Positions 1-7,340 of a DNA stretch of 64,000 nucleotides are shown here, piece by piece. Position 1 is the first letter of the stretch; each line of letters begins with the position of its first letter. The notes beneath the pieces were generated by a model. It saw nothing but the letters and a program-made list of their open reading frames with translations, ran no database searches and was not told the origin of the DNA. Position numbers and translations under genes: made by a program. The DNA lies in NCBI RefSeq assembly GCF_028595285.1, contig NZ_JAQQXQ010000002.1, positions 290,301 through 354,300 of the forward strand, given 5' to 3'. This DNA is from Erythrobacter fulvus. GTDB taxonomy: Bacteria; Pseudomonadota; Alphaproteobacteria; Sphingomonadales; Sphingomonadaceae.

Positions 1-1
1 A

Positions 2-220
2 GCGCTGGTCCGCATGATTTCCGAATACGGGGATGCCAGCCTCTATCAGCAGGCGCAGGTGCGCGCCCAGCGCGGCGAGAAGGCCGATGCGCTGATGCTG
101 CTCGAACAGGCGTTCGAAGCACGCGATCCGGGCGTGTTGTTCACCCGCAACGACCCGCTGCTCGATCCTTTGCATGAAGAGCCTGCGTTCGAGAATTTGC
201 TTTTGCGCCTTTCCTCGTGA
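2..220 (+). CDS. C-terminal fragment of a TPR-type protein (5' end outside window)
   Basis: The reading frame is open from the window edge to a TGA at 218-220, so only about 72 C-terminal residues are visible. They contain a degenerate tetratricopeptide-like helix pair (AQRGEKADALMLLEQAFEAR) followed by DPLLDPLHEEPAFENLLLRL. That tail is typical of TPR regions in adenylate-cyclase-like or winged-helix TPR regulators, where it ends the last repeat. Family membership beyond TPR-like is inference because the N-terminal domain is missing. A small lipoprotein gene follows 42 bp downstream on the same strand. Confidence 0.6.
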   Translation, partial: ALVRMISEYGDASLYQQAQVRAQRGEKADALMLLEQAFEARDPGVLFTRNDPLLDPLHEEPAFENLLLRLSS

Positions 221-262
221 TAGCTCATTCCCGCCCAATTGGGGGCGAGGAGGGCTATGCAC

Positions 263-496
263 ATGAAGAAGATCTTGACTGTCGCAGCGATCACCGGAGC
301 CGCGTTGACGCTGGCGGCCTGCGGGGGCGAAGCGCCCGAGGCACCGGCAGAAGAGCCGGCGGCCGAGACAACCGAAGCTGCGCCGGCCGAGGAAGGCGCG
401 ATGACCGAAGAAGATGCCGCAGCGCTTGAAGCTGCCGCCGCCGCCGCGGAAGGCACGGAAACCAATGGCAATCCGGTCGGCCCGGCTGCCGAATAA
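263..496 (+). CDS. small Ala/Glu-rich lipoprotein
   Basis: A 77-residue protein with a lipoprotein signal: charged MKK, a hydrophobic stretch and the lipobox LAAC (Cys about residue 20). The mature part is very acidic and rich in Ala, Glu and Pro (EAPEAPAEEPAAE) with no recognised domain, so it is probably a disordered outer- or inner-membrane-anchored peptide. AGGAGG at 248-253 lies 9 nt before the ATG at 263 but only 3 nt before the alternative ATG at 257, so 263 is preferred. It converges on the protease gene, with a strong hairpin between them. Function unknown. Confidence 0.7.
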   Translation: MKKILTVAAITGAALTLAACGGEAPEAPAEEPAAETTEAAPAEEGAMTEEDAAALEAAAAAAEGTETNGNPVGPAAE

Positions 497-505
497 AAGA
501 AGAAT

Positions 506-542
506 GCAGGCGCGGCTCGGTCAGGGTACCGGGCCCGCCTGC
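506..542. terminator. bidirectional hairpin between convergent genes
   Basis: GCAGGCG (506-512) pairs with CGCCTGC (536-542). Inside it GGCTCGGT (514-521) pairs with ACCGGGCC (528-535) through one G-U, leaving a 6-nt loop and one bulged C. On the minus strand the hairpin is followed by a T-rich run (complement of 491-505), fitting rho-independent termination of the leftward protease gene. The plus side lacks a U-tract. Confidence 0.6.
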
Positions 543-550
543 CTGCCGGC

Positions 551-2701
551 CTAGCGACCTCTGCGCGAGGGTGTCCGGCCGGCCATCACATCGTCGATCC
601 AGCCGCGCACCTTGGCGACCCGGGTATAGCGGCTGGGAATGCCGGTGAAGCCGCATGCTTCGCCCGCGCTTACCACGCCGATCACTGTCGGACCTTTCAC
701 GGCATCGCCATAGGTGATGAGGGGGCCGCCGCTGTCCCCGTCGCAGGCTTGGGAACGATCGGGCGCGGCCGCACAAAGCACCGCGTCCTTTAGCAGGGAA
801 CCCCGAAACTTTGTGCGTCTGGTGCAGGCCTCGGGATCCTCCAGCTGCATCCGCGCGCCGCGCAAGTGGTCGCTGGTTTTCCCTCTGAACTTCGTCAGCC
901 CCCAGCCATAGGTATAGACCGGCATCCCGCCCGCGATTTTTCGTTCCCCAAGCGACAGCGGATCGAGCCGGATGCTGGCAATCGCGTTGGTTTCGGATCC
1001 CTTTTTCCCGGCGCGCGGATTGAACCGGATTAGTGCAATATCGAACGCGCGGCTGGGCTCGTGATAGCGGGGGTGATGAGCCGCACCAAGGATCGGATAG
1101 CTCACGCCTTCATCTGCCTGCGGATTATAGACCCCCAGCCGGATACGGTGATCCGGTCCGATCAGGGAATTGCCGTTCTCGTCGACGATGCAATGAGCCG
1201 CTGTCAGGATCCACCCGGCCCGGATCAGCGAACCGCCGCAAGCAACCCGCTGTCCGGCTGAAAGCGGCTGACCGTTCAGTTCCGCGGGGCGCCACAACAA
1301 GGCCTGCCAGGGCGCCTGACCCGGCCGCAGCTGGTACCCGCCGCTGATCCGATACACGGCTTCGCAGATGGTGTCGGAATAGGTCGTGCCGCGGAAACTG
1401 ACGGAGGTTTGCGTGCAAGGATCGAACCGCTCGTTCTCTGCCTCCATGGCAAGATTTTCGGCAAGCCGCCGCGCCTCTTCGGCTGCGTCTGTCGGCTCGG
1501 CCGGCGGAGCGAAGCGGTCGTCTGCGACCAGCAGCGGAGCCACCGGGTCGGCTCCGGCGCGTTTGTAGAGCCGCTCGCACATCATTTCGTTTCCGCCATC
1601 GCATTCGGCGGCGAGAATGGTGTAGCCGCGCTCACGATCCGAGGGCGGTCGCTGGTCTTCGGTCAGCCGCAGACCAAGATTGAGGCAATCGAGACGGATA
1701 CCGGCCTCACAGCCTTTGGCATACCACTGATCGGCCCGGGCGATGGCATCGGGCGAAGCATCGTCACCTATCAGCGAAGCCGCCTCGGCGCAGGCCATGG
1801 CCTCGCCCCCGTTGCAGGCCTTGCCGAGCAACTCCAGTGCCTCTGTCGGGGAATGAAGCAGCGAAAATTCCGCCGAATAGATGCGCCCCAGAGCGTAGCA
1901 ATCGGCCATCACCCCGGCTTGGCAGGTCTGGACCAGCACTGGCCGCGCACGGATTTGCTCCGATATGGAGCACCTGTACTGGTCGAACCTGCAAGCCTCG
2001 TCGAACAGGGTGAGGGCCTTGACCCGGTTCTCGGGCGGGCCGCGACCCTCTGCGAAGGCCGTCTCGCCAAGCCGGTAGCAGGCTTGTGCCGCGCCCGCGC
2101 GGCAGCCCTGCGCCAGCGTTTCGCGCAATCCGGCCGTCAGCTCGACCGTGTCATCGAGATGTTCGTTGAGCAATGCATTGCAGGAATCGACCTCGCCATC
2201 CCGGCACTCCCGTTCCAGCAGGCGCCGGTCTTCGGCGCGCGCAGCGGTATCGGCGGAAATCCGTTCGACCTGATCGCACGCTTCCCGAGCACCGAGGGTG
2301 CAGCCGCGTCGCAGGGCGATCAGCGCCTCTTCCTGCGCGCCTTTATCGTCGAGCTTGTGCAATTGCTCACCGAGCGCGAGACAACCCGCCGCTTCGGCTC
2401 CGTCGCAAGCCTGCCGGAACAGCAATTCGGCCACGGGGCGGTTCTGCGGCTTGCCTTCGCCGTCGCGGTAGGCCCGCCCGAGCGCCGCGCATCCGGCAAG
2501 GTCGCCACTGTCGCAGGCGGCTTCGACGACCGCAGCTTCGGCGGCTTCGCGTGCCAGCACGTCTTGCGGCTTGTTGGGGTCGGCCAGAGGCCAGATATCG
2601 GCATCGTCCGGATATTCGCGCGGCACTTGCGCCTGACCCGCCACCGGCACCGCCAGCGCCAGGGCCAGCAAAGCGCCCAACATCATCGCAATCGGTCTCA
2701 T
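551..2701 (-). CDS. secreted Sel1-repeat/trypsin-like serine protease (paralog A)
   Basis: About 716 residues. It starts with a Sec signal (MRPIAMMLGALLALALAVPV, cleavage near AGQA), so it acts in the periplasm or outside. Residues about 40-430 hold many Cys-containing Sel1/TPR-like repeats (for example GDLAGCAALGRAYRDGEGK). The C-terminal third is an S1 chymotrypsin-fold domain with an intact triad: His503 in TAAHC, Asp554 in FDIALIRF, Ser657 in GDSGGP. ATG 2701 is chosen over upstream codons because the signal peptide begins there and a GGGGGAGAG ribosome site precedes it. It is a tandem paralog of the next gene, with almost identical C-terminus and promoter. Substrate unknown; the repeats probably bind a partner or substrate. 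Confidence 0.88.
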   Translation of the reverse strand: MRPIAMMLGALLALALAVPVAGQAQVPREYPDDADIWPLADPNKPQDVLAREAAEAAVVEAACDSGDLAGCAALGRAYRDGEGKPQNRPVAELLFRQACDGAEAAGCLALGEQLHKLDDKGAQEEALIALRRGCTLGAREACDQVERISADTAARAEDRRLLERECRDGEVDSCNALLNEHLDDTVELTAGLRETLAQGCRAGAAQACYRLGETAFAEGRGPPENRVKALTLFDEACRFDQYRCSISEQIRARPVLVQTCQAGVMADCYALGRIYSAEFSLLHSPTEALELLGKACNGGEAMACAEAASLIGDDASPDAIARADQWYAKGCEAGIRLDCLNLGLRLTEDQRPPSDRERGYTILAAECDGGNEMMCERLYKRAGADPVAPLLVADDRFAPPAEPTDAAEEARRLAENLAMEAENERFDPCTQTSVSFRGTTYSDTICEAVYRISGGYQLRPGQAPWQALLWRPAELNGQPLSAGQRVACGGSLIRAGWILTAAHCIVDENGNSLIGPDHRIRLGVYNPQADEGVSYPILGAAHHPRYHEPSRAFDIALIRFNPRAGKKGSETNAIASIRLDPLSLGERKIAGGMPVYTYGWGLTKFRGKTSDHLRGARMQLEDPEACTRRTKFRGSLLKDAVLCAAAPDRSQACDGDSGGPLITYGDAVKGPTVIGVVSAGEACGFTGIPSRYTRVAKVRGWIDDVMAGRTPSRRGR

Positions 2702-2734
2702 CACCGCCTGCTCTCCCCCCGCGCCCCGGACGGA

Positions 2735-2763
2735 ATAATGCGCTTTCCCGCGCGTTCGGTCAA
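2735..2763 (-). promoter_or_regulatory. sigma70-type promoter of protease A
   Basis: On the minus strand TTGACC (2763-2758) is separated by exactly 17 nt from CATTAT (2740-2735), 33 nt before the ATG. The same -35 hexamer, spacing and a CAT(C)AT -10 occur before the paralog (5134-5162). A shared GCGCGCAA block lies just upstream of both, so the promoter appears to have been duplicated with the gene. Confidence 0.65.
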
Positions 2764-2823
2764 ACCGGGCCCTTGCGCGCATGTCGATACGTCAAGGCCG
2801 GCGTACCCGCACAGCCTTCCGGC

Positions 2824-5100
2824 CTAGCGCCGTCTGCGCGCAGGTGTCCGGCCAGCCATCACGTCATCGATCCAGTCGCGCACCTTGGCGACCCGGGTGT
2901 AGCGGCTGGGCACACCGGTCGTTCCGCATTCCTCTCCTGCGCTAACGACTCCGATCACTGTGGGAACCTTTGCGGCATCGCCATAAGTAATGAGCGGCCC
3001 ACCGCTGTCGCCGTTGCACGCCTGCGAGCGATCGGGCGCGCTGGCGCACAGCACCGCATCCCGCAACAATTCGCCCCGGAACTCGGTGCGCCGGGTGCAT
3101 CGCGCGGGATCATCAAGCTCCAGCTTCGCGCCTTTCAGATATTCGCTTGAATCGCCGTTTACTGCGGTGAGGCCCCAGCCATAAGTAAAGACCGGCAGGC
3201 CTTGCGTGATCCTGCGGTCGTCGAGCGGGACGGGATCCAGCCGGATGCTCCGGATCGAATTGGTCGCCTCTCCCTTGACCCCCGCGCGGGGATCGAACCG
3301 CAGCAGAGCAATATCAAAGGCCCTGCTAGGTTCGTGATAGCGCGGATGCGGGACGGCACGCAGGATGGGGTAGCTGACCCCTTCGTCTGCCCGCGGATTA
3401 TGAACCCCCAGCCGGACCCGGTGACCCGGCCCGATCAGCGACTTCTTGTTCTCGTCGACAACGCAATGCGCGGCGGTGAGGATCCAGCCGCTGGCGACAA
3501 GTGCGCCGCCGCAGGCTACCCTTTGTCCCGGCGGCAGGGCCTGTCCGTTCAATGTTGCGGGACGCCACAGCAGCGCCTGCCACGGAGCCTCGCCAGGGTG
3601 CATACGAAAGCCGCCGATCATCGCCGGAGCCACCTGGCAAATCGTGTCCTCGTAGATGATGCCGCGGAACTCAACGCGCGTGGTGGTGCATAAATCCGCC
3701 CTGTCCTTGGCTGCCTGCGCCTGAATCTCCTCGCGCCAGCGCTGCTCGACCTCGGCTTTCTCTTCGGCTGTCATTGGCGGCAAATATTCGCTGTCAGCGG
3801 GGATCACAGGTGCATCGGGGTCCGTCTCGCCGCGCCGTATCAGCCAGTCGCAGGTGGACCGGTCGCCGCGTTCGCAAACGCCTGCCAGCAGCGCATATCC
3901 GCGTGCCCGATCCGGCGGAAGGCCTTCGCCGTCCAGCAGGCTTCTGGCCAGGCTGTAGCAAGCGTCGTCATTCCCCCCGTCGCAGGCGGTGACAAACCAA
4001 CGTTCGGCGCGCAGCGCGCTGTCTGCCCAATCGCCTTCAAGGACATTGAGCAGCAGCCCTGCCGCAGTCCCGCAAGCCGCAAGGGCGCCGGCTTCGCAGG
4101 CATCCCCCAGCAGTGTAACCGCCTCGCTTGGTGCATAGAGCGCGGATTGGCTGTCGGCATAAAGTTGGCCGAGCGCAACGCAGTCCGCCGTGATGCCCTG
4201 CGTGCAAGCTGCCGAAAGTACCGGACGGGCGCGGATATCATCGGCTTGCCCGCAAAAATATGTTTCAAGTTCACAGGCACGGTCAAACAGGGCGAGCGCA
4301 TCGCTACGATCCTCCGGCAGGCCACTGCCTGTGGCGAACGCCTGTTCCGCAAGTTCGCGGCAATGCATCGCATCGCCCGCCCGGCAGCCCAGTTCGCGCC
4401 ATTCGCGCAGCTCTACCGGATTTCCGTTCTCCTCCTTATCGAGGTGGGAGACGAGGATGCCGCATGATTCCGCGTCGCCTTCCCGGCAGAAGCGTTCGAT
4501 TACGGCCTGTCCCCGGGCCTGCTCGCTATCGGGACGGTCCCGCCAAAAGAGCGACTGTGCAAGTTCGCGGCATGAGGCAACCCCGCCCTTTTCGCAGGTT
4601 TCGCGTCGCAACGCATCGGCCGAGGCCTTGTCTCCGCCCGCGGTCCAGACGCCCAACTCGATCGCTTCCGCTGCCTTTGCGCAGGCATCGAGCGCGCCCA
4701 GACGGCAACCGCGCTGGAACGCGACCAAGGCCAGGTTGCGCGTCTCTTCCTCAGGGACATGCCAGAACAATTCTCCCAGCCCGAGGCAACCCGAGGCCTC
4801 GGCCCCGTCGCAAGTCTGGCGAAACAGCAATTCGGCGACGGGACGGTTCTGGGGCTTGCCTTCGCCCAGCATGTAGGCCCGGCCAAGCGCGGCGCATCCG
4901 GCAAGGTCGCCGGCATCGCAGCGCATCTGCGCGTCGGCGGCGGCGGCATTCTCTCGCGCAACGCGCGCCGCGGGCTTGTCGGGGTCCGCCCGTTCTATCA
5001 CGCTGCGGTCGTCATATTGCCGCGGGACAGGCGCCTGCGCCCCGGCGGGCACAGCCAGCGCCCAGAACACGGCAAAAAACACGGCCAGTGGCCTGATCAT
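2824..5100 (-). CDS. secreted Sel1-repeat/trypsin-like serine protease (paralog B)
   Basis: About 758 residues with the same architecture as paralog A: signal peptide (MIRPLAVFFAVFWALAVPAG), Cys-bearing Sel1-like repeats (GDLAGCAALGRAYMLGEGK is nearly the same as in A), then an S1 protease domain with triad His545 (TAAHC), Asp596 (FDIALLRF) and Ser699 (GDSGGP). The start at 5100 is supported by the signal peptide and a GGGGGGGAGGG ribosome site. The last about 30 residues (YTRVAKVRDWIDDVMAGR) match A almost exactly, while the repeat region has diverged more, which suggests duplication followed by change in binding specificity. It is transcribed away from the SLOG/TM gene across a 152-bp shared region. 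Confidence 0.88.
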   Translation of the reverse strand: MIRPLAVFFAVFWALAVPAGAQAPVPRQYDDRSVIERADPDKPAARVARENAAAADAQMRCDAGDLAGCAALGRAYMLGEGKPQNRPVAELLFRQTCDGAEASGCLGLGELFWHVPEEETRNLALVAFQRGCRLGALDACAKAAEAIELGVWTAGGDKASADALRRETCEKGGVASCRELAQSLFWRDRPDSEQARGQAVIERFCREGDAESCGILVSHLDKEENGNPVELREWRELGCRAGDAMHCRELAEQAFATGSGLPEDRSDALALFDRACELETYFCGQADDIRARPVLSAACTQGITADCVALGQLYADSQSALYAPSEAVTLLGDACEAGALAACGTAAGLLLNVLEGDWADSALRAERWFVTACDGGNDDACYSLARSLLDGEGLPPDRARGYALLAGVCERGDRSTCDWLIRRGETDPDAPVIPADSEYLPPMTAEEKAEVEQRWREEIQAQAAKDRADLCTTTRVEFRGIIYEDTICQVAPAMIGGFRMHPGEAPWQALLWRPATLNGQALPPGQRVACGGALVASGWILTAAHCVVDENKKSLIGPGHRVRLGVHNPRADEGVSYPILRAVPHPRYHEPSRAFDIALLRFDPRAGVKGEATNSIRSIRLDPVPLDDRRITQGLPVFTYGWGLTAVNGDSSEYLKGAKLELDDPARCTRRTEFRGELLRDAVLCASAPDRSQACNGDSGGPLITYGDAAKVPTVIGVVSAGEECGTTGVPSRYTRVAKVRDWIDDVMAGRTPARRRR

Positions 5101-5133
5101 GGCATCCCTCCCCCCCGGTGCCTTCAAGCCTAC

Positions 5134-5162
5134 ATGATGCTCCCTGCCGCCACCACGGTCAA
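5134..5162 (-). promoter_or_regulatory. sigma70-type promoter of protease B
   Basis: On the minus strand TTGACC (5162-5157), 17-nt spacer, CATCAT (5139-5134), 33 nt before the ATG at 5100. The arrangement is the same as the promoter of paralog A, including the upstream GCGCGCAA block (5167-5174 region). Confidence 0.6.
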
Positions 5163-5182
5163 ACCTTTGCGCGCATCGCCCC

Positions 5183-5210
5183 TTGTAACCGCGCGAGACA
5201 AGGCGTTAAG
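5183..5210 (+). promoter_or_regulatory. possible promoter of the SLOG/TM gene
   Basis: TTGTAA (5183-5188), 16-nt spacer, GTTAAG (5205-5210), about 43 nt before the ATG at 5253. It lies next to the divergent protease B promoter, so shared control is possible. The hexamer match is moderate. Confidence 0.3.
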
Positions 5211-5252
5211 GTTGCCGCACCCGGCCGCCCGGCAAGGAGAGACAGCCCGCCA

Positions 5253-7232
5253 ATGCCCCCCTTGCCCAGTCCGAGCCCTGAGGCCACGTGGCAACCGCGT
5301 CTTGCCCTCGGCATTACCGGCCACCGCGCCACCAACTCATCCTATTCCGCGCATGTCGAAGCGATAGCCGCCGCACTGGCGGAACTGTTTGCGCGGATCG
5401 ATGCGATCGTGACGGGTTTGCCCGAAACCCATGCGGCGGTGCGGCTGCACAGCCTGCTGGTCGACGGCACCGATCAGGTCGCAGCCGAACTGGCGCTGGC
5501 GTGCGGGTGGGAACTGGCGGTGCCGCTGCCGTTCGGGGCGGATCTCAATCTGGCGATCAACGCCCACCCCGCGACTGTCGCCGATGCCGCCGCGCTGTGC
5601 CGCGGGCAAGCGGCAAGCGATCCGGCGGTGGAGGCGCGCGCTGCCGCGATCCGCGCGGTCACTTCGAGGGCGGAAATGTTCGAACTGGCTGATCGCGACG
5701 CGCAGATAGAGCGGTTGTGGATGGCAAGCCTGGCCGATCCCGAGGATCGCATTGCCGCCCGCGCGTTCGAGGCGATGGCATCGGATAATGTCGCCTTGGC
5801 CGGAAGGGTGATGATCGAACGCACGGACCTCGTGATTGCGGTGTGGGACGGAAAAGTTGCCAATCTGCCCGGCGGTACGGGCCACACCGTCGCGACCGCG
5901 CTGACAATGGGCACGCCGGTTCTGCTGGTGGATCCGGTCACGCCGCAAGCCTGGTCGATCCTGACCCGGCCCGAGGAACTCGGCCATATCGGAATGCGCG
6001 CAGCGGACGCGCAGGCCGACACGGCCCGGCTGGAAGCAACGATTCATGCGGCGGTGGTGGCGAAGGGTTGGCATCCGCAGCGCCTTGCCGGAGAGCGGTG
6101 GCATGACCGGTCGAGCCGGATCTTCGGCCTTTATCGCTTGATCGAGCGGGTGTTCGGCGACGGCAAGCTGCTGCCCGCATCATCGCGGGTCGCCTACGAG
6201 GCGCCGGAAGCGATTGCGACCGGTAGTGCGGCAGAAATGCTGGCGGCGGTCGCCGCGGCGCCGGGCGGGGATCCGCAACTTGCGGCACGCCTGCGCGACG
6301 AATTGCTGCCGATGTTCGCCCGCGCCGACGGGATCGCGGGCCGGCTGTCCGACGCCTATCGCAGCGGGATGTGCATCAATTTCGTGCTCGCCGCGCTGGC
6401 GGTGATCATCGGTCTGGCTTTCTATCCGCTGGGCATGACGCACGCGAAATGGCTGTTCGCCTCGGTCGAATTGCTGTTGCTGGCGGGCATTCTGGCGCTG
6501 ACCTTGGCAGGCTCGCGGCGCGGCTGGCACCGGCGCTGGTTCGAATTGCGCCGCGTGGCGGAATATCTGCGTCATGCGCCGGGCCTTTTGTTGCTCGGCG
6601 TGTCGCGACCGACGGGGCGCTGGCCGCGCAAAGGCGGCGGCGGAAACGCGGCTGAGTGGCCCGAACACTTTGCCCGTCACACGCTGCGCGAGGTCGGCCT
6701 GCCGCGCGTCCGCGTCACCCGCGCCTATCTGCGGGCCTGTCTTGACGGCGTCGTGCGCCCGCATGTTGCTGCCCAGCGTGCCTATCACGAAGGCAAGGCG
6801 ATCCGGCTGGAGCGGGTTCACCACCGGCTCGACCGGCTGGCGGGAACCTGTTTCGCGCTGGCGGTGGTTTCGGTCCTCGCTTACCTGCTGCTCAAGCTGG
6901 CAACGGTGGCCGGAATTGCGCCCAAGAGCCTGTCCGATGCTCTCTCGCCCGTTTTCACCCTGCTTGGGGTGGCCTTCCCGACGCTCGGCGCGAACATCGC
7001 GGGGATCCGCTATTTCGGCGATTTCGAACGCTTCGGCGCTATCTCGCGCGCGGCTGCAGAGCGGCTGGGCGAGGTCGAGACCCGCATCGGGCTGCTGCTG
7101 TCGGGTGCTGAAAGCGGGCTGAGCTATCAGGCCGCGGCAGACCTGGTGCATGCCGTCGACGAAGCCGTGGTGGACGAGATCGAAAGCTGGCAGGCGGTGT
7201 TCGGCGCGAAACATCTGGCGCTTCCGGCCTGA
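5253..7232 (+). CDS. SLOG-like Rossmann domain protein with four TM segments (SLATT-like)
   Basis: About 659 residues. The N-terminal about 250 residues look like a SLOG-type nucleotide-binding Rossmann domain: GITGHR at 20-25, LLVDGTDQVAAELA after the second strand, and the second loop LVIAVWDGK with PGGTGHT at about 206-212. Two TM pairs follow (about 374-393 and 400-420; about 533-551 and 564-585), separated by a basic cytosolic segment, with a soluble helical tail ending EIESWQAVFG. Known SLOG plus 2TM (SLATT) proteins are predicted nucleotide-sensing membrane effectors of conflict systems; that role here is inference from architecture. AAGGAGA at 5234-5240 supports the start at 5253. Its neighbours are two divergent secreted proteases. 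Confidence 0.72.
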   Translation: MPPLPSPSPEATWQPRLALGITGHRATNSSYSAHVEAIAAALAELFARIDAIVTGLPETHAAVRLHSLLVDGTDQVAAELALACGWELAVPLPFGADLNLAINAHPATVADAAALCRGQAASDPAVEARAAAIRAVTSRAEMFELADRDAQIERLWMASLADPEDRIAARAFEAMASDNVALAGRVMIERTDLVIAVWDGKVANLPGGTGHTVATALTMGTPVLLVDPVTPQAWSILTRPEELGHIGMRAADAQADTARLEATIHAAVVAKGWHPQRLAGERWHDRSSRIFGLYRLIERVFGDGKLLPASSRVAYEAPEAIATGSAAEMLAAVAAAPGGDPQLAARLRDELLPMFARADGIAGRLSDAYRSGMCINFVLAALAVIIGLAFYPLGMTHAKWLFASVELLLLAGILALTLAGSRRGWHRRWFELRRVAEYLRHAPGLLLLGVSRPTGRWPRKGGGGNAAEWPEHFARHTLREVGLPRVRVTRAYLRACLDGVVRPHVAAQRAYHEGKAIRLERVHHRLDRLAGTCFALAVVSVLAYLLLKLATVAGIAPKSLSDALSPVFTLLGVAFPTLGANIAGIRYFGDFERFGAISRAAAERLGEVETRIGLLLSGAESGLSYQAAADLVHAVDEAVVDEIESWQAVFGAKHLALPA

Positions 7233-7252
7233 TCGCGCACGCAGCGCGCGAT
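7232..7252 (+). terminator. weak stem-loop after the SLOG/TM gene
   Basis: ATCGCGC (7232-7238) and GCGCGAT (7246-7252) form a 7-bp stem with a 7-nt loop, starting at the stop codon and followed by TTCC only. It could be a weak terminator. Confidence 0.35.
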
Positions 7253-7340
7253 TTCCTGCTTGAGCTTTGGCGGTTCTTGCCCGAGCATCACCGCTAATAA
7301 TTGCGCGCGCCGCAGCCGCGCAAGCCAGCAAGGGGGCCAG

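Noticed and set aside
5282..5296. GCCACGTGGC palindrome as a second parS site
   Set aside because: Only the central CACGTG agrees; the flanking TGTTT/AAACA arms are missing, and it lies inside a coding sequence.
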